10,294 nt of DNA from Nitrospira sp. (GTDB taxonomy: Bacteria > Nitrospirota > Nitrospiria > Nitrospirales > Nitrospiraceae): positions 1 through 10,294 of the forward strand of contig JABMDE010000004.1 of assembly GCA_015904055.1 (NCBI GenBank), read 5' to 3'. The translations under genes were made by a program, and so were the position numbers. This document shows, in pieces, positions 5,380-10,294 of this stretch; position 1 is the first letter of the stretch; each line of letters opens with the position of its first letter. The notes under the pieces are model-generated. The model worked only from the letters and a program-made list of their open reading frames with translations, ran no database searches and was not told the DNA's origin.

Positions 5380-7299
5380 TTAAATGCTTTGCTGCACGCG
5401 CGTGGTTTCGGCGCGCAATAGATCCAGAACCTCGGTGACCGTCTTGCTTCCAAGGTTGGCACCGCTTCGGCCTCTGACCGAGACCGTACCGCCTTGGACC
5501 TCACGGTCTCCCGCCACCAACATAAATGGAACTTTCGCCTTCTCCGCTTCACGTATCTTGAACCCGATCTTCTCGTTACGAATGTCGGCTTCGGCCCGGA
5601 ACCCGGCGCTTCTCAATTGCGCTGTGACGGCGGCGGCATAGTCCCGCTGATTATCGGTGATATTCATGACCGTGGCCTGTACCGGCGCCAGCCATGCGGG
5701 GAACGCTCCGCCGTAATGTTCGATCAGAATGCCAAAGAACCGTTCGATCGAACCCATCAAGGCCCGGTGGATCATGATGGGTTGATGGGCCTTGCCGTCC
5801 TCGCCGATATAACTGAGTTCAAATCGTTCGGGGTTGTTGAAATCGACTTGAATGGTAGAGCATTGCCATGAGCGGCCCAGCGCATCCTTGATCTTGATGT
5901 CGATCTTTGGACCGTAGAAGGCGCCGCCGCCCGGGTCCATGCGGTAGGCGATGTTCCGGCTCTTGATCGCGGCCTCCAGTGCGCTGGTGGCCAGTGTCCA
6001 ATGTTCATCGGCGCCCACCGATTCTTTGGGTCTCGTCGAGAGAAAGACTTCAAAATCGGTGAATCCGAATGTCTGTAACATGAAAAACGTGAAGTCCAGC
6101 ACCCGGCTGACTTCGGTCTCAATCTGGTCGGGCCGGCAGAACAAATGGGCATCGTCCTGGGTAAAGCCGCGTACGCGCAATAAGCCATGCAGGACGCCGG
6201 TCCGCTCGTAGCGGTAGACGGTCCCCAATTCGCCGTAGCGGATGGGCAGATCCCGATAGCTGCGGAGATGCGACTTGTAGATCATGATGTGGTAGGGGCA
6301 GTTCATCGGCTTGAGCTGATACTCGCTGCCCTCCAGCTTCATCGCGGCGAACATGTTTTCGCGGTAGTAATCGAGATGTCCGCTGGTTTTCCACAGATCG
6401 AGGCGAGCGACGTGGGGAGAATAGACCAGTTCGTATCCGCCCTTGATATGCTGCTCGCGCCAGAAATTTTCTATTTGGAGCCTGATCGCCGCGCCTTTCG
6501 GGTGCCAGAGCACCAGGCCGGGGCCGATCTCGTCCTGGACGGAAATCAAGTCCAGATCCTTGCCGACCTTGCGGTGGTCGCGTCGCTTGATTTCTTCCAG
6601 CTTGGCCAGGTGCGCGTCGAGTTCCGTTTTCGTCGGAAACGAGGTGCCGTAGATTCTCTGGAGCATGGGGTTGCGTTCGTCGCCGCGCCAGTAGGCCCCT
6701 GCGGTGGTCAGGAGTTTAAAGGCGCCGATATGGCCGGTCGAAGGCAAGTGCGGGCCACGGCACAAGTCCACAAAGTCCCCTTGCGTATATGCTGAAATCG
6801 GCTCCCCGTCTGGGAAGCCCTCGATCAACTCGACCTTGTACTGTTCGCCGCGCGCCTTGAAGAACTCGATCGCGTCCCGTTTGGAAAGTTCCCGCCGCGC
6901 GATCGGCAGTGTGCGCTTGGCAATGTCGCGGGCGCGGTCTTCGATGCTGGCAAGGTCTTCCGGTGTAAACGGCCGATCATAGGCGAAATCGTAATAGAAG
7001 CTGTCTTCCAGCGCCGGCCCGATCGTCAATTGAGCCGTCGGGAACAGCTCCTTCACGGCTTGTGCCATGAGGTGAGTGCTGCTGTGGCGGTAGACTTCAC
7101 GGCCTTCCGGGCTGTCGAATCGGAGCGGTTCAATCGTTGCGTCTTCCGACAAAGGGCACGAGAGATCCACCACGGTTCCATTGACGCGTGCCGCCAAAAT
7201 ATCTGTGCCCAGGGACACCCCTAGCGCAGACAGGGCGTCTCCTACCGTGTGGCCGGTCTGAACCTCTTTGCTGTGCCCGTCTTTAATCGCTACTTTCAT
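5380..7299 (-). CDS. thrS: Threonyl-tRNA synthetase
   Basis: ThrRS charges tRNA-Thr in the cytoplasm and edits mischarged Ser. The 639-residue protein has the full family layout and length. The TGS domain runs from MKVAIKDGHSKEVQTG. The N2 editing domain has H-S-S-T-H at about residues 72-76 and DLCRGPH. The class II core has KPMNCPYH (zinc Cys), RYERTGVLHGLLRVRGFTQD (motif 2) and DDAH. MIHRALMGSIERF (motif 3, third zinc ligand) follows, then the C-terminal anticodon-binding domain ending VTEVLDLLRAETTRVQQSI. No lesion is seen. ATG 7297-7299 is chosen because the TGS domain begins there; the in-frame ATG at 7341 would overlap the terminator hairpin upstream. There is no strong Shine-Dalgarno. 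The truncated infC/rplT gene follows after 22 nt, the remains of the usual thrS-infC-rpmI-rplT order. Confidence 0.96.
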   Translation of the reverse strand: MKVAIKDGHSKEVQTGHTVGDALSALGVSLGTDILAARVNGTVVDLSCPLSEDATIEPLRFDSPEGREVYRHSSTHLMAQAVKELFPTAQLTIGPALEDSFYYDFAYDRPFTPEDLASIEDRARDIAKRTLPIARRELSKRDAIEFFKARGEQYKVELIEGFPDGEPISAYTQGDFVDLCRGPHLPSTGHIGAFKLLTTAGAYWRGDERNPMLQRIYGTSFPTKTELDAHLAKLEEIKRRDHRKVGKDLDLISVQDEIGPGLVLWHPKGAAIRLQIENFWREQHIKGGYELVYSPHVARLDLWKTSGHLDYYRENMFAAMKLEGSEYQLKPMNCPYHIMIYKSHLRSYRDLPIRYGELGTVYRYERTGVLHGLLRVRGFTQDDAHLFCRPDQIETEVSRVLDFTFFMLQTFGFTDFEVFLSTRPKESVGADEHWTLATSALEAAIKSRNIAYRMDPGGGAFYGPKIDIKIKDALGRSWQCSTIQVDFNNPERFELSYIGEDGKAHQPIMIHRALMGSIERFFGILIEHYGGAFPAWLAPVQATVMNITDNQRDYAAAVTAQLRSAGFRAEADIRNEKIGFKIREAEKAKVPFMLVAGDREVQGGTVSVRGRSGANLGSKTVTEVLDLLRAETTRVQQSI

Positions 7300-7324
7300 C
7301 GTGGATACGAGCCGACATCCGCAC

Positions 7325-7368
7325 AAAAATGACAAAGGCACCCCGCCTCCGAGAGGTACGCGGATGCC
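7325..7368 (-). terminator. Rho-independent terminator (or leader attenuator) between tRNA-Val and thrS
   Basis: Reading the minus strand, GGCATCCGC (7368-7360) pairs, with a small bulge, with GCGGGGTGCC ending at 7337, and TTTGTCATTTTT (7336-7325) follows. It would end the tRNA transcript. It lies only 25 nt before the thrS ATG, so it could also act as an attenuator in the thrS leader. Confidence 0.65.
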
Positions 7369-7481
7369 TCAGCCGAGTGGTAGGCGCGGACGGTCTTGAA
7401 CCGTCGACCTCTACCGTGTCAAGGCCTCAGCCGAGTGGTAGGCGCGGACGGTCTTGAACCGTCGACCTCTACCGTGTCAAG
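7366..7481. repeat. Tandem direct repeat, 2 x 58 bp, duplicating the 3' half of tRNA-Val
   Basis: Copy 1 is 7366-7423 and copy 2 is 7424-7481; they are identical. Each contains, on the minus strand, the tRNA from the anticodon loop to the CCA end plus a 12-bp trailer (CTCGGCTGAGGC). Copy 2 belongs to the intact tRNA. Copy 1 is an orphan tRNA fragment (7378-7423) placed between the tRNA and its terminator. There is nothing between the copies. Confidence 0.95.
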
Positions 7482-7510
7482 GTAGCGCTCTCCCCCTGAG
7501 CTACGCGCCT
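7436..7510 (-). tRNA. tRNA-Val (anticodon GAC), CCA encoded
   Basis: The 75-nt cloverleaf is complete. The acceptor AGGCGCG/CGCGCCT pairs over 7 bp and is followed by U8-A9. The D stem is GCTC/GAGC. The anticodon stem CTACC/GGTAG closes the loop TTGACAC, with anticodon GAC for Val. The T arm is GACGG-TTCAAGA-CCGTC, and the discriminator A is followed by CCA. It lies between HU and thrS on the same strand, with its own promoter (7526-7555). Confidence 0.95.
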
Positions 7511-7525
7511 ATCGTACAGCCGGGC

Positions 7526-7555
7526 ATGCTAATATACGGGTGCCCGAAGTGTCAA
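7526..7555 (-). promoter_or_regulatory. Sigma70-like promoter of tRNA-Val
   Basis: Minus strand: TTGACA (7555-7550), an 18-bp spacer and TAGCAT (7531-7526), with the mature tRNA starting 15 nt further on. The -35 box lies directly after the U-rich tail of the HU terminator. Confidence 0.6.
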
Positions 7556-7562
7556 GAAAAGC

Positions 7563-7611
7563 AAAGAGAAAACGGCTCCCGTCCCCTATCGAGAGGGGCC
7601 GTCTTCTCTTT
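7563..7611 (-). terminator. Terminator downstream of the HU gene
   Basis: AAAGAGAA (7563-7570) pairs with TTCTCTTT (7604-7611), ACGGC (7572-7576) with GCCGT (7598-7602), and inner CCC with GGG. On the minus strand the stem is followed by GCTTTTCTTG, a U-rich tail. It ends 22 bp after the HU stop codon. Confidence 0.8.
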
Positions 7612-7633
7612 GAAAATCGATCGCCGGCTGAGT

Positions 7634-7893
7634 CTACTTTACGGCCGACTTCAGCTCTTTACCGGCTGAAAACTTGGGAACCTTGGCGGCAGGGATACGG
7701 AGTGCTTCACCGGTTCGGGGATTTCGCCCCATCCGTGCCTTGCGCTTGGAGATCGTAAAGGTGCCGAAATTGACGAGGGATACACGCCGGCCTTCGTGAC
7801 GGCTCCGGTGAACGCCTCAAGGGCGGTGCCGGCAGCGACTTTCGTGATTCCGGCCGAAGCGGCCATTTTCGCAATGAGTTCTTCCTTTGTCAT
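7634..7893 (-). pseudogene. HU-family DNA-binding protein, frameshifted by a probable 13-nt deletion
   Basis: HU is a small dimeric nucleoid protein. Frame 1 from ATG 7891-7893 (Shine-Dalgarno AAGGAGG) gives MTKEELIAKMAASAGITKVA and continues to AFTGAVTKA (35 residues). The rest of HU is in another frame: [52 protein letters not shown], then TAG at 7634-7636. The shift is at about 7788-7795. A lost segment of 13 nt between two GAAGG repeats would restore A-L-K-E-G and a 90-residue protein, the normal HU length. The frame-1 product runs on to 7651 with about 45 nonsense residues and lacks the DNA-binding arm. The gene has its own terminator. Without the deletion this would be a standard intact HU. 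Confidence 0.88.
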
Positions 7894-7961
7894 CGAGCGT
7901 CCTCCTTGTGTGTGTTGAAACAATACGTCTGGATTGACGATGCCTCATGGATCGAGAGGCG

Positions 7962-8555
7962 CTACGCCTTCCGGCGTGTTTTGGCCCTTGTGCGTTTCAA
8001 GGGAATATGCAATGCCGCGATCTTTTTTCGCAAGGTGTTCCGGTTCAGTCCCAGCAGCTCGGCTGCTTGAATTTGATTCCCCTGTGTTTCTTCAAGGGCG
8101 GATGTAATCAAGGGCCGTTCAACGGCTGAAATCAGAATCGGGTGCAGGTTTTTCGCCGATCCGTTCCTCATGCCTTTCACGAAATCGCCCATCTTCATAT
8201 CGAGGTAGCTCTCCAGGGACGCATCCCGGATCTTGCCCTGCTGGGTCATGGACCCGGTATGTTGATTCAAGAGCTGCAGGGCTTTCACGGCTCTTTTCAA
8301 CACCGTGCGCGAGCCGGTAATGATCAGGCTGCGAGACGGATCGACATGATCGGGAAGCGGCATCGCTCCTTCGTGGGCGCTTCGGGATTCCATCACCACG
8401 GCATCGAAATGATGTTTCGCCGCCTCTTTTTGAAAGGTAGCCGTATCTCGTGCAATGGTGACCGCCGCGTCCTTAAACGCCTGCCTGAACTGAGCCTGTA
8501 CCTCGGCATCTGCGGTCAGCAGTAGTATGGAAAAGACAGATGAAGAACCCGCCAT
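7962..8555 (-). CDS. Transcriptional regulator: degenerate receiver-like domain plus Fis-type HTH
   Basis: The 197-residue protein begins with an alpha/beta segment resembling a response-regulator receiver (FSILLLTADAEVQ at 8-20, FDAVVMES at 50-57, RSLIITGS at 75-82). The usual phospho-acceptor Asp after the third strand appears to be Glu56, so it is probably a pseudo-receiver. The C-terminus is a Fis/NtrC-type helix-turn-helix (about 136-184): VERPLITSALEETQGNQIQA and AELLGLNRNTLRKKIAAL, followed by a basic tail (KRTRAKTRRK). There is no AAA+ domain, so it is not a sigma54 activator. An upstream ATG at 8612 is rejected because it lies inside the -35 box of the near-consensus promoter at 8584-8612; ATG 8553-8555 then gives a leader of about 20 nt. 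HU follows 68 nt downstream on the same strand. Targets are unknown. Confidence 0.82.
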   Translation of the reverse strand: MAGSSSVFSILLLTADAEVQAQFRQAFKDAAVTIARDTATFQKEAAKHHFDAVVMESRSAHEGAMPLPDHVDPSRSLIITGSRTVLKRAVKALQLLNQHTGSMTQQGKIRDASLESYLDMKMGDFVKGMRNGSAKNLHPILISAVERPLITSALEETQGNQIQAAELLGLNRNTLRKKIAALHIPLKRTRAKTRRKA

Positions 8556-8583
8556 GAAGGCACCACGCCAAGAAGAGGGGCGG

Positions 8584-8612
8584 ATTATTGCCCAGGGTGC
8601 CAACGATGTCAA
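8584..8612 (-). promoter_or_regulatory. Near-consensus sigma70 promoter of the Fis-type regulator
   Basis: Minus strand: TTGACA (8612-8607), a 17-bp spacer and AATAAT (8589-8584), which is 11 of 12 consensus bases at ideal spacing. Transcription would start near 8577, about 20 nt before ATG 8555. Confidence 0.75.
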
Positions 8613-8874
8613 TTGAATTTTCCGGGGACAGGCTTCTGGAGTGCCCCCTGCAAGGCTTTCCGGTCACTGTGTGATCGAATGCATCGTGACGTTGGTTTTG
8701 CTGCCGGTGTGCATGGATGCGCGCGCCTCCCGGCGAAGCAGGTTTCGCGCGTCACCGTTCGGCAGATTCATGGCCCTGAGCAGAGTTGAAGGACGAGATG
8801 CGAGCCGTGACGTGTGGAGTCGCGAATTGTGTCGTGCTGCGGAAACGCTATGAATCAACCGGGTGAGCCGTCAC

Positions 8875-8904
8875 TTGACAGCCTGGTCGGCAAAGAGGTA
8901 CATA
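8875..8904 (+). promoter_or_regulatory. Promoter candidate of the rrf2-reductase unit
   Basis: Perfect TTGACA at 8875-8880, an 18-bp spacer and a weak TACATA (8899-8904). The start of transcription would fall at about 8911, right at the palindrome at 8912-8925. Confidence 0.45.
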
Positions 8905-8911
8905 TAGATCA

Positions 8912-8925
8912 ATTCCTACGGGAAT
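8912..8925. promoter_or_regulatory. Palindromic operator candidate (ATTCC-N4-GGAAT) before rrf2
   Basis: ATTCC-TACG-GGAAT is a perfect inverted repeat, extended by outer A residues on both sides that do not pair, and ends 8 bp before the rrf2 ATG. Rrf2 regulators are usually autoregulated through palindromes at their own promoters, so this is a natural candidate site. Confidence 0.5.
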
Positions 8926-8933
8926 AATAAAGA

Positions 8934-9383
8934 ATGAAAGTGTCTCGACGCACAACATATGGAATCATGGCGGTTATTGACCTGGCGATGAATGGAAAAG
9001 ATGTTCCAGTTCAGGCTAGAGCCATAGCAACCCGGCAGGCGATCCCGATCAAGTTTCTTGAGCAGGTTCTCCATTCCTTGAAGAAGGCGGGGCTTATTGA
9101 TAGTCTCCGGGGCGCGCAAGGCGGCTACCGCCTGCTCAAAGAACCATCGGCTCTTTCGGTCGCCGATATTCTCGAAGTGTTAGATGGACCGGTGCTGCAT
9201 CATGCCGTTCATCAAAACCCGGCTTTCGACCGGCATCCACCCAAACAGGAACTGTTGCTTGGATATGTCTGGAAGCAAGTAGCCGAAGCCGAACATGATG
9301 TGCTGCATCGTATTACGATCAATGAGTTGGCCAGTCGCCAGCACGCGATCGAACAGCACCGTAACCCGATGTACCACATTTAG
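8934..9383 (+). CDS. Rrf2-family transcriptional regulator without cysteines (CymR-like type)
   Basis: The 149-residue protein has the Rrf2 winged-helix layout: MKVSRRTTYGIMAVIDLAMN, then the recognition region with IPIKFLEQVLHSLKKAGLI and SLRGAQGGYRLLK, and the dimerisation helix (VADILEVLDGPV). IscR, NsrR and RirA bind an Fe-S cluster through three cysteines at about residues 90-110. This protein has no cysteine at all, so it cannot bind a cluster that way. That places it with cluster-free Rrf2 members such as CymR, which controls sulfur metabolism in Firmicutes. The same segment is His-rich (LHHAVHQ, DRHP). The gene ends 69 nt before a siroheme nitrite/sulfite reductase on the same strand, so control of that gene, and of itself through 8912-8925, is likely. 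The Shine-Dalgarno is weak (AAAGA). Confidence 0.88.
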   Translation: MKVSRRTTYGIMAVIDLAMNGKDVPVQARAIATRQAIPIKFLEQVLHSLKKAGLIDSLRGAQGGYRLLKEPSALSVADILEVLDGPVLHHAVHQNPAFDRHPPKQELLLGYVWKQVAEAEHDVLHRITINELASRQHAIEQHRNPMYHI

Positions 9384-9452
9384 ACATTAGGATGATGATT
9401 CGCGTCGGGTAAAGGGTGTTTTGCGGGAACGTGAGTGAGAGGAGATACGCCG

Positions 9453-10294
9453 ATGACTCCCCAAGGCCTTAAGACAGTCGACATCAAGACGGCTCCTATT
9501 CCGCCGTCCATTGCTGAAGAAATCGAGACCTTTGAAGCCGAGGCACTGCGGTTGATTGCCGGCGAAGGTTCTTCGGATCTCTTCCGGCCGTTCCGCTTGC
9601 AGCACGGGATTTACGGGCAGCGGCAGCCTGGTGTGCAGATGGTGCGGATCAAAATTCCGTTCGGAGGGATTTCCGCCAATCAGCTCCGCCGGGTGGCAGA
9701 GCTGGCGGATCAATACGCCACAGCCGTCGGCCATGTGACGACGCGACAGGATATCCAGCTCCATTTTGTCGAGCTGAAGGATGTGCCGGCGATCATGCGA
9801 GGGTTGGCCGAAGTCGGGCTGACGACGCGGGAAGCCTGCGCGAATACGGTGCGCAATGTCACGGCGTGCCACTTAGCCGGTGTCTGCCGGGGCGAAGTCT
9901 TTGATGTCACACCCTATGCGAAGACCATTGCCTATCATCTCCTGCGCAATCCGCTCAACCAGAGTTTGCCGCGGAAGTTTAAGATCGCCTTTTCGGGATG
10001 CGCGCACGATTGCGCCCTGACTCCGATCCACGACGTCGGGCTGCTGGCTGCCAAACGGGCGGACGGAGCCATCGGTTTCCGGATGGTGGCCGGCGGCGGG
10101 CTCGGGTCTGCGCCGCGCGTCGCGCAACTGTTGCGCGAATTTACGCCGATGGACGAGCTGATTCCGAGTATCGAAGCGGTCATCAAAGTGTTCGATACGT
10201 TGGGGAATCGGAAGAACCGGAATAAGGCCCGTCTGAAGTTCGTCATCGATAAATTGGGGTTCGAGGAATTCAAGCGCCGATGGGAAGCGGCCTA
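9453..10294 (+). CDS. Siroheme nitrite/sulfite reductase (ferredoxin type), 3'-truncated by window edge
   Basis: This family reduces nitrite to ammonia or sulfite to sulfide by six electrons in the cytoplasm, using a coupled siroheme and [4Fe-4S] cluster. The ATG at 9453 has GAGAGGAGA 8 nt upstream. The 280 visible residues show the ferredoxin-like half-domain (FRPFRLQHGIYGQRQPGVQM) and the siroheme-contact block (VTTRQDIQLHFVELKD). The cluster motif C-x5-C ... C-x3-C is present as Cys139/Cys145 (TACHLAGVC) and Cys183/Cys187 (GCAHDC). The frame is open at the right edge, so the second half is not seen. Sequence alone does not separate nitrite from sulfite use. The adjoining cysteine-free Rrf2 regulator favours assimilatory sulfite reduction; NirA-type nitrite assimilation is the alternative. 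Confidence 0.9.
   Translation, partial: MTPQGLKTVDIKTAPIPPSIAEEIETFEAEALRLIAGEGSSDLFRPFRLQHGIYGQRQPGVQMVRIKIPFGGISANQLRRVAELADQYATAVGHVTTRQDIQLHFVELKDVPAIMRGLAEVGLTTREACANTVRNVTACHLAGVCRGEVFDVTPYAKTIAYHLLRNPLNQSLPRKFKIAFSGCAHDCALTPIHDVGLLAAKRADGAIGFRMVAGGGLGSAPRVAQLLREFTPMDELIPSIEAVIKVFDTLGNRKNRNKARLKFVIDKLGFEEFKRRWEAA

Larger units (their letters stand above)
8613..8933. other. Divergent intergenic region between the Fis-type regulator and the Rrf2 gene
   Basis: No gene is supported in these 321 bases; short reading frames on both strands look like chance. The region carries the Rrf2 promoter and operator candidates at its right end. The regulator's promoter begins just to its left. A GC-rich stretch at about 8717-8757 has CGCGCG on both sides of a 20-bp segment but no clear role. 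Confidence 0.55.

Noticed and set aside
4941..5552. 203-residue version of the L20 gene starting inside thrS
   Set aside because: The first 65 residues are thrS read in another frame. The Shine-Dalgarno and IF-3 homology place the start at ATC 5357.
6187..6795. 202-residue + strand frame inside thrS
   Set aside because: It is the antisense shadow of thrS, whose minus-strand product is unambiguous.
7366..7481. attL/attR pair of an integrated element at tRNA-Val
   Set aside because: The two copies touch each other with no DNA between them and no integrase is present. At most it is a scar.
7962..8612. Longer version of the Fis-type regulator from ATG 8612
   Set aside because: That ATG overlaps the -35 box of the near-consensus promoter, so it would not be transcribed.
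8641..8853. Small + strand reading frame in the intergenic region, and its minus-strand mirror (8664-8858)
   Set aside because: Arg/Ala-rich composition typical of chance frames in GC-rich DNA, no Shine-Dalgarno and no recognisable domain.

Overview
The window looks like a chromosomal segment of a Nitrospira-like bacterium (Nitrospirota). It is GC-rich and holds a set of housekeeping genes: both subunits of an archaeal-type phenylalanyl-tRNA synthetase, ThrRS, ribosomal protein L20, an HU-type nucleoid protein, tRNA-Val(GAC), a Fis-type regulator, and an Rrf2 regulator next to a siroheme nitrite/sulfite reductase. The lineage is an inference from protein style and gene set; no search was run.

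Layout. Left part, + strand: the C-terminal part of pheS (cut by the window edge) and then pheT. pheT is split by a 927-bp insertion (1975-2901) at the boundary between its B5 domain and its catalytic-like domain. On the minus strand the insertion carries a small BECR-type nuclease/toxin-like gene, the first 16 codons of an overlapping partner gene, and a decayed REP-associated tyrosine transposase (RAYT) with a large internal deletion. Its right end carries a second, shortened copy of pheT sequence. Positions 3508-4940 form a foreign-looking island: a strong hairpin, an AT-richer gene for a two-helix membrane protein with a 14-residue coiled-coil repeat, and a RAYT-style palindrome. Positions 4941-7299, minus strand: thrS followed by a chimeric gene in which the start of infC (ATC start codon) runs directly into rplT; the rest of infC, all of rpmI and the first rplT codons are missing. 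Positions 7366-7893, minus strand: tRNA-Val with its 3' half duplicated in tandem, and an HU gene broken by what looks like a 13-nt deletion. Positions 7962-8555, minus strand: a pseudo-receiver/Fis-HTH regulator with a near-consensus promoter. Positions 8934-10294, + strand: a cysteine-free Rrf2 regulator with a palindromic operator candidate, and the first 280 codons of a siroheme reductase.

The main message is that four lesions lie within about 6 kb of each other in genes that are normally essential or conserved: insertion in pheT, infC/rpmI/rplT fusion, HU frameshift and tRNA tandem duplication. Several sit at short repeats or microhomologies. The genes around them (pheS, thrS, the Fis-type regulator, Rrf2, reductase) read cleanly. 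Either this is a real, rearranged and decaying copy of a translation locus, or the assembly joined variants wrongly. Read mapping across the junctions would decide. I found no CRISPR array, no complete insertion sequence and no clear multi-gene defence system.
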